This document shows, piece by piece, positions 45,191 to 53,549 of a stretch of 64,000 bases of DNA (positions within the stretch are counted from its first letter, which is position 1; every line of letters begins with the position of its first letter). This stretch comes from Limnohabitans sp. B9-3 (GTDB lineage Bacteria; Pseudomonadota; Gammaproteobacteria; Burkholderiales; Burkholderiaceae_C): assembly GCF_002778325.1 (NCBI RefSeq), contig NZ_NESI01000003.1, forward strand, positions 62,001 to 126,000, in the 5' to 3' direction. A model generated the notes under the pieces. That model ran no database searches and was not told the origin of the DNA. It was given only the letters and a program-made list of their open reading frames with translations. The position numbers were made by a program, and so were the translations under genes.

Positions 45191-45230
45191 GATGAATTAG
45201 CTATTAACAAACTACAAAACTGTAGTTTGT
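45191..45230. promoter_or_regulatory. Shared sbp-promoter element (copy 2) and adjoining perfect inverted repeat
   Basis: 45191-45210 matches the element at 40041-40060 at 16 of 20 positions. It overlaps a perfect inverted repeat: ACAAACTACA (45207-45216), loop AAAC, TGTAGTTTGT (45221-45230). The repeat is 81 bases before sbp and 100 before aapJ, so it could act on either divergent gene. Confidence 0.5.
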
Positions 45231-45311
45231 GAATGACGGGCGCCTACCCACAATCGCGCCCATGTTTCAAACACGCCCCCTCTCATCTCATTCCTTGGAG
45301 CTTCAAACGGT

Positions 45312-46304
45312 ATGAAAAAATTTCTACACACCACCTTGGCCGCTGCGCTTTTGGCAGTCAGCTCTTTGGCCTCAGCCCAAACTTTGCTGAACGCGTCGTA
45401 TGACGTGGCCCGCGAGTTTTACAAAGACTACAACGCCGCCTTCGTGGCCCACTACAAAAAGACCACCGGCAAAGACATCAAGGTCGACCAAGCGCACGGC
45501 GGCTCTAGCGCCCAAGCGCGTGCGGTCAACGATGGCTTGGATGCCGACGTGGTCAGCATGAACACCACCACCGACATTGAGTTTTTGGCCAGTACCGGCG
45601 TGGTGGCCAAAGACTGGGCGAAGAAGTTTCCCAACAACGCATCGCCCACCACCTCGACCATGTTGTTCCTCACGCGCAACGGCAACCCCAAGGGCATCAA
45701 AGATTGGGACGACCTGGTCAAGCCTGGGGTGCAAGTCATCATCGTCAACCCTAAGACCGGTGGCAATGGCCGTATGGCGTATTTGGCGGCTTGGGCCTAT
45801 GCGCGTAAAAAAGGTCAAACCGATGCACAAGCGGCAGATTTTGTGGCCAAGCTGTTCAAGAACGTGCCGGTGCTCGCCAAAGGTGGCCGTGATGCGACCA
45901 CCATCTTTTTGCAACGCAACATTGGCGATGTGTTGGTGACCTTTGAATCCGAGGTCGTGTCCGTGGACAGTGAGTTTGGCGAAGGCAAGGTGGATGCGGT
46001 ACATCCCTCCATCAGCATCATTGCTGAAAACCCAGTCGCTGTGGTGGAGCGTACTGTGAACAAAAAAGGCACAGGCGAATTGGCCACGGCCTATTTGAAC
46101 TACTTGTATTCAGACGAAGCGCAAGAAATTGCCGCCAAGCATGCCTTGCGCCCACGTTCGCCCACGTTGCTGAAGAAGTATGCGTCCACCTTTAAGCCTA
46201 TTCAATTGGTGCCTGTGAGCGAGTATTTCGGCTCACTCAGTGAAGCGCAAAAAGTCCACTTCAATGATGGCGGTCAGTTCGACAAGATTTACACACTGAA
46301 GTAA
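45312..46304 (+). CDS. sbp: Sulfate/thiosulfate-binding protein (copy 2)
   Basis: 330 residues, signal peptide to SAQ. TLLNASYDVAREFYKDYNAAFVAHYKK and QAHGGSSAQARAVNDGLDADVV are the Sbp/CysP motifs. It heads the operon with cysT-W-A, beginning seven bases before cysT. It is clearly paralogous to the copy at 40147, with blocks such as [16 protein letters not shown] shared. The two may differ in affinity for sulfate and thiosulfate. Confidence 0.94.
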   Translation: MKKFLHTTLAAALLAVSSLASAQTLLNASYDVAREFYKDYNAAFVAHYKKTTGKDIKVDQAHGGSSAQARAVNDGLDADVVSMNTTTDIEFLASTGVVAKDWAKKFPNNASPTTSTMLFLTRNGNPKGIKDWDDLVKPGVQVIIVNPKTGGNGRMAYLAAWAYARKKGQTDAQAADFVAKLFKNVPVLAKGGRDATTIFLQRNIGDVLVTFESEVVSVDSEFGEGKVDAVHPSISIIAENPVAVVERTVNKKGTGELATAYLNYLYSDEAQEIAAKHALRPRSPTLLKKYASTFKPIQLVPVSEYFGSLSEAQKVHFNDGGQFDKIYTLK

Positions 46305-46310
46305 TTATTC

Positions 46311-47165
46311 ATGGCATTGTTTTATCTGTCGCGCAGCCATAAGGCGGCGCGCGTTCTTCCTGGCTTCAACATCACGCTTGGTTTCACGCTCACTTACTTG
46401 AGCTTGATTGTGTTGATCCCTCTCTCTGCTTTGGTCTTCAAAACCTTCACGCTGACATGGGAGCAATTTTGGGCAGCCGTCACCGGCCCCCGCGTGATGG
46501 CGTCGTATCGCTTGACGTTTGGTGCGTCGCTGATTGCGGCTTTGGTCAACGTGGTGTTTGGCTTGCTTGTGGCTTGGGTGTTGGTGCGTTACGACTTTTT
46601 TGGCAAGAAGGTGGTCGACGCATTGGTGGACTTGCCCTTTGCTTTGCCCACGGCGGTAGCGGGTATTTCGCTCACAGCCTTGTTGGCGGGTAACGGCTGG
46701 ATCGGTCAGTACTTAGAGCCCATGGGCATCCAACTCGCGTTCAACCCCAACGGCGTGGTGATTGCGCTGATCTTCATTGGCTTGCCCTTTGTGGTGCGGA
46801 CCGTGCAGCCGGTGTTGGAAGACGCAGAGAAAGAGCTCGAAGAGGCGGCCACTTGCTTGGGTGCCACGCGCTGGCAAACCTTCACGCGGGTGATTTTTCC
46901 CAGCATCGCGCCTGCCTTGTTGACCGGCTTTGCCATGGCGTTTGCGCGTGCGATTGGTGAATACGGCTCGGTCATTTTCATTGCGGGCAATATGCCCATG
47001 GTGTCTGAAATCACGCCGCTCATCATCATCGGTAAGTTGGAGCAATACGACTACGCCGGTGCCACCGCCGTGGCCGTGGTGATGTTGGTTATTTCGTTCA
47101 TTTTGTTGTTGGTCATCAATGCCCTGCAAGCTTGGCAGCGTCGCCACACAGGAGCCCCAGCATGA
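46311..47165 (+). CDS. cysT: Sulfate ABC transporter permease CysT
   Basis: 284 residues, six membrane segments. [28 protein letters not shown] and [31 protein letters not shown] are the family's periplasmic and EAA loops. It forms the inner-membrane channel with CysW. Its stop overlaps the cysW start by four bases. Confidence 0.95.
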   Translation: MALFYLSRSHKAARVLPGFNITLGFTLTYLSLIVLIPLSALVFKTFTLTWEQFWAAVTGPRVMASYRLTFGASLIAALVNVVFGLLVAWVLVRYDFFGKKVVDALVDLPFALPTAVAGISLTALLAGNGWIGQYLEPMGIQLAFNPNGVVIALIFIGLPFVVRTVQPVLEDAEKELEEAATCLGATRWQTFTRVIFPSIAPALLTGFAMAFARAIGEYGSVIFIAGNMPMVSEITPLIIIGKLEQYDYAGATAVAVVMLVISFILLLVINALQAWQRRHTGAPA

Positions 47166-48055
47166 GCACCACGATGAATCCTTCACAGCGTCGCGCTCAA
47201 GCGGGCACGACCGAGCCCGCCTGGGTGCGTTACAGCCTGATTGGTGTGGCGTTGACCTTCATGTTTTTCTTCTTGGTCTTGCCTTTGGCGGCGGTTTTTA
47301 CCGAAGCCTTGCGTAAAGGTTTTGACGCGTATTGGGTGGCCCTGCAAGAACCCGATGCTTGGTCGGCCATTCGCTTGACCTTCATCACCGCACTCATTGC
47401 TGTGCCATTGAACTTGGTGTTTGGCGTGGCGGCTGCTTGGGCGATTGCCAAATATGAATTCACAGGCAAAGCGTTTTTAACCACGCTCGTGGACTTGCCG
47501 TTTTCGGTGTCGCCGGTTGTGGCGGGTCTGATCTACGTGCTGATGTTTGGTGCACAAGGTTGGTTTGGCCCGTGGCTGCAAGCGAACGACATCCGAATCA
47601 TCTTTGCGGTGCCTGGCATTGTGTTGGCCACCGTGTTTGTCACGTTCCCCTTCATCGCACGTGAGCTGATTCCGCTCATGCAAGCGCAGGGCAATGACGA
47701 AGAGCAGGCGGCCATTGTGTTGGGTGCCACAGGCTGGCAAACCTTTTGGTATGTCACGCTACCCAACATCAAGTGGGGTTTGATTTACGGCGTGATCTTG
47801 TGTAACGCCCGTGCCATGGGGGAGTTTGGCGCGGTGTCGGTGGTGTCGGGCCACATTCGCGGGCAGACCAACACCATGCCTTTGCATGTGGAAATTTTGT
47901 ACAACGAATACCAATCGGTGGCGGCGTTTGCCGTGGCCTCGCTGTTGGCTTTGTTGGCATTGGTGACCTTGGCCATCAAGTCCACGGTGGAGTGGCGTCA
48001 TGCGCGTGAGCTCAAAGCCACGGCTGATTTGCCGCCCGAGAACCCACACGCATAA
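47162..48055 (+). CDS. cysW: Sulfate ABC transporter permease CysW
   Basis: 297 residues. [20 protein letters not shown] and [31 protein letters not shown] match CysW. The first 25 residues are a polar extension ([10 protein letters not shown]). ATG at 47162 overlaps the cysT stop; the longer reading from 47132 lies inside cysT. The stop is 40 bases before cysA. Confidence 0.95.
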   Translation: MSTTMNPSQRRAQAGTTEPAWVRYSLIGVALTFMFFFLVLPLAAVFTEALRKGFDAYWVALQEPDAWSAIRLTFITALIAVPLNLVFGVAAAWAIAKYEFTGKAFLTTLVDLPFSVSPVVAGLIYVLMFGAQGWFGPWLQANDIRIIFAVPGIVLATVFVTFPFIARELIPLMQAQGNDEEQAAIVLGATGWQTFWYVTLPNIKWGLIYGVILCNARAMGEFGAVSVVSGHIRGQTNTMPLHVEILYNEYQSVAAFAVASLLALLALVTLAIKSTVEWRHARELKATADLPPENPHA

Positions 48056-48095
48056 AAAGCGCTGACGCAGAATTTAAGAATACGAGTATCGAATC

Positions 48096-49190
48096 ATGAG
48101 CATCGAAATCAGAAACATCCACAAACAGTTTGGCGATTTCCAAGCGCTGGGCGATGTGAGCCTAGACATTCATTCTGGCGAGTTGATCGCGTTGTTAGGC
48201 CCTTCGGGCTGCGGAAAAACCACCTTGCTACGTATCATCGCGGGTTTAGAAAACGCAGATGCGGGCACTATTTTGTTCAGCGGTGAAGATACCACCCATG
48301 TGCATGTGCGCGAGCGTCAAGTGGGTTTTGTGTTCCAACACTACGCCTTGTTCCGCCACATGACGGTGTTTGAAAACGTGGCCTTTGGCTTGCGCGTCAA
48401 GCCGCGCAACGAGCGCCCCAGCGAAGAACAAATCAAAAAGAAGGTGCACGACTTACTCAGTCTCGTGCAACTCGATTGGTTGGCCGATCGCTACCCCTCG
48501 CAGCTCTCAGGTGGTCAACGCCAGCGCATTGCCTTGGCGCGTGCTTTGGCGGTGGAGCCCAAAGTGTTGTTGTTGGATGAACCTTTTGGCGCCTTGGATG
48601 CCAAGGTGCGAAAAGAGTTGCGTCGCTGGTTGCGCCGCTTGCACGACGACTTGAACGTGACGACCATTTTTGTGACGCACGACCAAGAAGAAGCCCTCGA
48701 AGTGGCTGACCGCGTGGTGGTGATGAACAAAGGCCATGTCGAACAAGTGGGCAGCCCGCAAGAGGTGTGGGAGCACCCTGCTAGCCCGTTTGTGTATGGC
48801 TTCTTGGGTGATGTGAATTTGTTCCATGGCCGTGCCCACGAAGGCGAAATGCACATTGGTGTGGAAGACCAAACGATGCGAATGGCCAGCCCCGAGCACC
48901 ACGCCGCAAAGGACGCCAAAGCCTTTGCTTATGTGCGCCCCCACGACCTCGATGTGCGTCGTTACGCATCCGGCAGAGACGACGAAGGCGGCATTGTTGC
49001 GCAACTCACCCGTGCCATCGTGGTCGGGCCCATTGCGCGTTTGGAGCTGGTCGCGGCTGAGGGCGGTGCTGCGTCAGATCAGCAGATCATTGAAGCGCAA
49101 ATCCCTGCATCGCAGTTCTACGAGCAGGGATTTATTGAGGGTGAGACCTTGGTGCTCACACCACGCAAAGCGCGGGTGTTTGTGGCCTAA
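48096..49190 (+). CDS. cysA: Sulfate/thiosulfate ABC transporter ATP-binding protein
   Basis: 364 residues. Walker [10 protein letters not shown] (33-41), signature LSGGQRQR, Walker [13 protein letters not shown], and a C-terminal TOBE-like domain as in CysA. Energises CysTW. The gene closes the sbp-cysTWA operon and converges with an exported hydrolase gene 29 bases away. Besides sulfate for biosynthesis it may supply thiosulfate, though oxidation by Sox happens outside the cytoplasm. Confidence 0.95.
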   Translation: MSIEIRNIHKQFGDFQALGDVSLDIHSGELIALLGPSGCGKTTLLRIIAGLENADAGTILFSGEDTTHVHVRERQVGFVFQHYALFRHMTVFENVAFGLRVKPRNERPSEEQIKKKVHDLLSLVQLDWLADRYPSQLSGGQRQRIALARALAVEPKVLLLDEPFGALDAKVRKELRRWLRRLHDDLNVTTIFVTHDQEEALEVADRVVVMNKGHVEQVGSPQEVWEHPASPFVYGFLGDVNLFHGRAHEGEMHIGVEDQTMRMASPEHHAAKDAKAFAYVRPHDLDVRRYASGRDDEGGIVAQLTRAIVVGPIARLELVAAEGGAASDQQIIEAQIPASQFYEQGFIEGETLVLTPRKARVFVA

Positions 49191-49219
49191 CTTCCAGCTG
49201 TTTCAGGGAGTTGGTGGGC

Positions 49220-50125
49220 TCAGACGTATTGCTTGAACCAAGCCACCGCGCGGCTCCAGCCATCCGCCGCAGGGGCTGCACGGTAGCTGGCGCGGTAGTC
49301 GGCATGAAACGCGTGAGGTGCGTCTGGGTAAACCACAAATTCTGAGGCCTTTGCCGCTGTGTTGCCTTTGGCCGCTGCTTGCGCCAAGGCACCTTTCATC
49401 GCGTCGACCGACGTCACAGGAATGCCCGTGTCTGCAGCACCGTACAAGCCCAGTACGGGGGCTTTCAACATAGTAGCCAACTCGATGGGATGCTTGGGGT
49501 TGTTGGCATTGGTTTGTCCTTCCATACGACCGTACCAAGCCACGCCAGCTTTGATTTTTGGGTTGTGAGACGCATAGAGCCAAGTGATGCGACCGCCCCA
49601 GCAAAAGCCCGTGATGGCAACTCGGTCTGGATTGCCGCCGTGGGTTGCGGCCCAAGCCAAACAAGCGTCTAAGTCGCTCATCACTTGGGCGTCAGGCACT
49701 TTGGAGATGATTTCTGATTGCAGTTTGGCAATTTCGCCATACATGCTGGGATCACCTTGGCGCACGAACATTTCAGGTGCGATGGCCAAGTAACCGAGCT
49801 TGGCAAAGCGTCGTGTGACATCTGCAATGTACTCATGGACACCGAAAATTTCCGAAATGACCAAGACAACAGGCAGATTCTTTTGACCCGCAGGTGCAGA
49901 TCGGTAAGCGGGCATTTGAAAGCCATTGACGCTGATCATCACTTCGCCTTCTACCAAGCCTTCACCCGAGGTTTTGATCGCTGTTTGTGCCATCAATGGC
50001 ATGGCTGCAGCGGCATAGCCTAAGCCCAACGCAGATTGCAAAGCCAGACGTCTCGTGGGTGGGGTATGAGACTGTCCGTCGTGGTTGAGCAGAGCTTGGG
50101 TGTCTTGAAGGGCGTTCGTGTTCAT
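49220..50125 (-). CDS. Exported dienelactone hydrolase family protein
   Basis: 301 residues. A twin-arginine stretch (PTRRLALQSALGLGYAAAAMPLMAQ, 23-47) suggests Tat export. The DLH fold follows: SEIFGVHEYI (91-100), the nucleophile Cys175 in GFCWGGR, and a His in YPDAPHAFHADY. Most DLH proteins are cytoplasmic, so the signal is notable. It may open lactones or esters in the periplasm. Divergent from an MFS transporter with paired palindromes between them. Confidence 0.85.
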   Translation of the reverse strand: MNTNALQDTQALLNHDGQSHTPPTRRLALQSALGLGYAAAAMPLMAQTAIKTSGEGLVEGEVMISVNGFQMPAYRSAPAGQKNLPVVLVISEIFGVHEYIADVTRRFAKLGYLAIAPEMFVRQGDPSMYGEIAKLQSEIISKVPDAQVMSDLDACLAWAATHGGNPDRVAITGFCWGGRITWLYASHNPKIKAGVAWYGRMEGQTNANNPKHPIELATMLKAPVLGLYGAADTGIPVTSVDAMKGALAQAAAKGNTAAKASEFVVYPDAPHAFHADYRASYRAAPAADGWSRAVAWFKQYV

Positions 50126-50236
50126 ATGTTTACCTGTGCGTGTGGGACAAAATGTGGGTCAAGCTTACGATGAATCGTGGAATGGGGCTTCGCTTCAAAA
50201 TGAATTCCCTCCAACAGAATTTAGATTGTTATTGCG

Positions 50237-50269
50237 GGCTTAAATATAAGCCATCAATGATTCATCGAT
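50237..50269. promoter_or_regulatory. Two abutting palindromes between the hydrolase and MFS genes
   Basis: GGCTTAAATATAAGCC (50237-50252) contains the reverse of TTATATTTA; the next 17 bases (ATCAATGATTCATCGAT, 50253-50269) form a second palindrome with one mismatch. They lie 112 and 59 bases from the divergent starts. The first links this promoter to the motif seen in the sox island; the second might bind another regulator. Confidence 0.4.
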
Positions 50270-50327
50270 ACAATTTCAAGCAACCCACCCAGGCCAAACC
50301 AGCCTGTCTTCATTTCTTAAGGTCGCC

Positions 50328-51497
50328 ATGAACCGCCATTTGTTGCTGCTCGCCATCGCCCAGGGCTTGTTCCTGACCAACAACGTGACCTTTATTGCGA
50401 TCAATGGTTTGGTGGGTTTGAGTTTGGCGCCACAAGCGTGGATGGCCACGCTGCCTGTGATGGGCTATGTGGTGGGCGGTGCACTCAGCACGGGCTTGGT
50501 GGCCAAATCGCAGCAACGTTTTGGACGCAAGGGCTCGTTTCAACTCGGGTTGTTGGTGGCGTTGCTGTCTGCTGCGTTGGGCGCATTTGCGGTGCTTGCA
50601 CAATCATTTTGGCTGTTGGTCACGGCCACGGTGGTGGCGGGTTACTACAGCGCCAACGGTCAGTTGTACCGCTTTGCTGCGGCTGAATTGTGCAAGCCCG
50701 ACTACCGTGAGAAAGCGGTGTCGTTGGTGATGGCGGGGGGCTTGATCGGCGCCATCATCGGTCCCAACTTAGCGATTCAAACCAAAAGCATGTTTGGTCT
50801 GCCGTTTGCTGGCGCTTATGTGGCGCTGATAGGGGTGGCTGCTTTGTCGATGGCCGTGATGAGCCGCATTGAATTTCCACCGGTGCCCGTTGTCAAAGTA
50901 GACGATGGACAGGGCCGTCCTTTGCGCGTGATCATGCGACAGCCCGTATTTGTGATTGCCACTCTGGCTGCAGCTTTAGGTTACGGCGTGATGAACCTGC
51001 TGATGGCGGCCACACCCTTGGCTATGCAAGTGTGTGGTTTGCCTTTTGAAGACACAGCTTGGGTGCTGCAATGGCATGTGATTGGCATGTTTGCACCTGG
51101 GTTTTTCACGGGCCATTTGATCAAACGCTTTGGCGTGCTGCCCATCATGGGCGTTGGCGTGGTGCTCAACGCGGCGTGTATTGCCATCGCGTTGTCGGGC
51201 ACCGATGTGCACCAATTTTTACTGGCTTTGTTTTTGCTGGGTGTGGGCTGGAACTTCTTGTTCACAGGCAGCACCACGTTGTCGATGCAGGCGTACACCG
51301 CGGCTGAAAAAAATCGCGCACAAGCAGCCATCAATTTTTGTGTATTCACCACCATGGCATTCACGTCGTTTGCATCGGGTGCTTTGGTCACCAGCCAAGG
51401 CTGGGCTTGGCTCAATTGGGGCTCTTTGCTCCCCGTGGCGATGACGGGGGCGGGTTTGTTGTGGCTGGCTAAGCAACGAAGCCCCAGCGCGCCATGA
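50328..51497 (+). CDS. Major facilitator superfamily transporter
   Basis: 389 residues with 12 hydrophobic segments. The loop between segments 2 and 3 reads SQQRFGRKGSFQLG and that after 8, KRFGVLPIMG, equivalent to the MFS cytoplasmic motif. No sugar or drug signature is evident. It ends before a strong hairpin convergent with a cytochrome gene. The candidate sox-type motif upstream hints that a sulfur compound (for example sulfite or thiosulfate export) could be the substrate; this is speculative. Confidence 0.85.
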   Translation: MNRHLLLLAIAQGLFLTNNVTFIAINGLVGLSLAPQAWMATLPVMGYVVGGALSTGLVAKSQQRFGRKGSFQLGLLVALLSAALGAFAVLAQSFWLLVTATVVAGYYSANGQLYRFAAAELCKPDYREKAVSLVMAGGLIGAIIGPNLAIQTKSMFGLPFAGAYVALIGVAALSMAVMSRIEFPPVPVVKVDDGQGRPLRVIMRQPVFVIATLAAALGYGVMNLLMAATPLAMQVCGLPFEDTAWVLQWHVIGMFAPGFFTGHLIKRFGVLPIMGVGVVLNAACIAIALSGTDVHQFLLALFLLGVGWNFLFTGSTTLSMQAYTAAEKNRAQAAINFCVFTTMAFTSFASGALVTSQGWAWLNWGSLLPVAMTGAGLLWLAKQRSPSAP

Positions 51498-51501
51498 TGT
51501 G

Positions 51502-51529
51502 GGCACGCTTGATGTGAATCAAGCGTGCC
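51502..51529. terminator. Bidirectional hairpin between MFS and cytochrome genes
   Basis: GGCACGCTTGAT (51502-51513), loop GTGA, ATCAAGCGTGCC (51518-51529): a perfect 12-bp stem. A TTTT follows 12 bases later on the plus strand. It separates two convergent genes 43 bases apart. Confidence 0.6.
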
Positions 51530-51540
51530 ACATTGGCGTT

Positions 51541-52137
51541 TTAAGGCAGGCTGCGGGCGTAGACCGCCATGGCCTCAATTTCTTCATCGGTCAAGCTTCG
51601 CGCAGCGCTGGCCATGGTGCCGTCCATGTCCGCGCGAACGCCAGAACGCAGGTTACGAAGTTGCGCAATGAAATATTCGCTGGATTGGCCAGACAGCCGT
51701 GGCACGTGTTTTTGCCCTTGCAGTTGTGCGCCATGGCATGACGAGCAATATTGCTGTTGCGCAATTTGCTGACCGCGAGTAATTTGCGCAGCGTCGCCGC
51801 CGGCATGCGCTGGAGGCGCGGGCAGTTTGGCGTAGTGCGCCGCGATGTCGCGCATGTCTTGTTCGCTCAAGGTCGCGGCAATGGCTTCCATACCGCCGCC
51901 TTTGCGTCGTTGGTCGCGAAACTGCAGCAGCTGATAAAAGATCGACAACTGTGGTTGTGCAGCCAAGTGAGGCGTGCCGGGGATGGCCGACACGCCGTTC
52001 TCTCCATGGCAAGCCGCGCACAGTTGTGCTTTGGCTTGACCTGCCACCGCATCAGGTGCTGCAGTGGCGTAAGAGGTGGTGAGTGCTAAGAAAAAAAAGG
52101 CCATTCCAGGAATGGCCTTTGAAACGTTCGAAAACAT
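51541..52137 (-). CDS. Di-haem cytochrome c (c4-like)
   Basis: 198 residues with a signal peptide to ATA (26) and two haem sites, CAACH at 40-44 and CSSCH at 131-135, in two similar domains like cytochrome c4. It is encoded directly after a sorbosone-dehydrogenase-like protein, its ATG overlapping that stop (TAATG), so it is probably the electron acceptor of that enzyme. The signal-peptide codons contain a perfect intrinsic terminator (52091-52120), so expression may depend on translation of its own leader. Confidence 0.9.
   Translation of the reverse strand: MFSNVSKAIPGMAFFFLALTTSYATAAPDAVAGQAKAQLCAACHGENGVSAIPGTPHLAAQPQLSIFYQLLQFRDQRRKGGGMEAIAATLSEQDMRDIAAHYAKLPAPPAHAGGDAAQITRGQQIAQQQYCSSCHGAQLQGQKHVPRLSGQSSEYFIAQLRNLRSGVRADMDGTMASAARSLTDEEIEAMAVYARSLP
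52091..52120 (-). terminator. Intrinsic terminator inside the cytochrome signal-peptide coding region
   Basis: Read on the minus strand: AAAGGCCATT, loop CCTGG, AATGGCCTTT, followed by TTTTT, making a 10-bp stem and an eight-base T-run in all. It starts 17 bases into the cytochrome gene (start 52137). Structure and T-run are those of a strong Rho-independent terminator. Confidence 0.75.
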
Positions 52138-53375
52138 TATTTGCTGTGTGAGACGCGGAAGATGGCACCGGCCACATCGTCAGACACCAACATCGAGCCG
52201 TCTTTCATGACGTGCACGTCGGCAGGGCGACCCCAGAAGTCATCGCCCTGAATCCAACCAGAGATGAACACTTCTTTTTTGGTCACGTTGCCTTTGGTGT
52301 CAAGCGCCACACGCACCACATCAAAACCGGTTTTCTTGGTGCGGTTCCAAGAGCCGTGTTCAGCGATGAAGATGTTGTTGGTGTATTCAGCCGGGAATTG
52401 CTTGCCGGTGTAGAAGCGCATGCCCAAGGCTGCAACGTGAGGGCCAATTTTCAAGACAGGTTTGTCGAACTCATCACAAGAGCGGCCTTTGCCAAAGTCG
52501 ATGTCCAGCAGGTCGCCTTGGTGGCAGAACGGATAGCCAAAGTTCATGCCTTTGCGCGTGACGCGGTGCAAGGTGTCGTTGGGCAGATCGTCATTCACCC
52601 AATCACGGGCGTTGTTGGTGAACCACAACTCTTTGGTGACAGGGTGGAAGTCCATGCCCACGCTGTTACGCACGCCGTGCGCCACGGTTTCCAAGATGTT
52701 GGTCTTGAGGTTCAAGCGAACAATGGTGGCGTGCGTCACAGGCTGAACCACGATGTTGGCAGGTGTACCAATTTGGAAATACAAGTAGTTGCCGTCTGGG
52801 CTCAACTTCATGAACTTCCAGCCGTGTGGTTCGTCTTTTGGCAATGCGTCAAACACGACCACGGGTGTCGGTGGTGTGTCCAAGTTGGCTTCAATGTTGT
52901 CGTAGCGAATGATGCGCGACAGTTCGGCCACATACAGCGAGCCGTCTTTGAACGCCACGCCGTTGGGGCGGTGCAGACCTTTGGCAATGGTCTTGACTTC
53001 GCGCTTACCGTCTTTTTCGACCACGGCATACACATTGCCTGGGAAACGGGTGCCCACAAACAGAGTGCCGTTGGGTGTTTGCACCATGGAGCGTGCGTTG
53101 GGCATGCCAGAAGCCCACAGCTCGACTTTGAAGCCAGCAGGGACTTTGAGTTTGTCTGTAGGAATATCGCCTGCAGGCAGAGCGGTCATGCCTGGTGGGT
53201 GGGGGACCAAGTTAAGTGCGGCTTGCTCGGCGGTGCGGCCTTGTGCCCAAGTCGGTGGAATGGCTGGTGCTGCGGGTGCAGCAGCAGGGGCCTGCGCCAT
53301 GGCCAGAGTGCTTAGGGCCATGCCCACGGCGAGTGAAGCGCTTTGCAAAGCGCGATTAAATCGGGTTAATTTCAC
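52137..53375 (-). CDS. PQQ-type sorbosone dehydrogenase-like protein
   Basis: 412 residues with a signal peptide ending near TLAMAQ. A beta-propeller of the glucose/sorbosone dehydrogenase family: LKVPAGFKVELWASGMPNARSMV, RGNV-type repeats, GVRNSVGMDFHPVTKELWFTNNARDWVNDDLPNDTLH and VRVALDTKGN. Members oxidise sugars or other alcohols/aldehydes with bound PQQ or haem. Several PQQ ligands are as expected by eye, but none can be confirmed. Its acceptor is likely the downstream di-haem cytochrome. Divergent from the hydrolase operon. Confidence 0.82.
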   Translation of the reverse strand: MKLTRFNRALQSASLAVGMALSTLAMAQAPAAAPAAPAIPPTWAQGRTAEQAALNLVPHPPGMTALPAGDIPTDKLKVPAGFKVELWASGMPNARSMVQTPNGTLFVGTRFPGNVYAVVEKDGKREVKTIAKGLHRPNGVAFKDGSLYVAELSRIIRYDNIEANLDTPPTPVVVFDALPKDEPHGWKFMKLSPDGNYLYFQIGTPANIVVQPVTHATIVRLNLKTNILETVAHGVRNSVGMDFHPVTKELWFTNNARDWVNDDLPNDTLHRVTRKGMNFGYPFCHQGDLLDIDFGKGRSCDEFDKPVLKIGPHVAALGMRFYTGKQFPAEYTNNIFIAEHGSWNRTKKTGFDVVRVALDTKGNVTKKEVFISGWIQGDDFWGRPADVHVMKDGSMLVSDDVAGAIFRVSHSK

Positions 53376-53549
53376 AAGGGTCTCCTAAAGGTGAGGCGAA
53401 TTAAAACCGAAATTTGCACCGAAAGAGTCACCAAGGCGATTGGTTTTGCAAATAATTTAGGTTGTCACTGCGGTTGCCACCTGCGCGACACGGCTTGGCT
53501 CGACGGGCCCTTAGAGTCAGGCGCGCTGGTCAAACCGCAGGAGATTTTC

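Noticed and set aside
52212..53315. 367-codon open frame opposite the sorbosone-dehydrogenase-like gene
   Set aside because: No family motif and no ribosome-binding site; the minus strand gives a full propeller protein with signal peptide.
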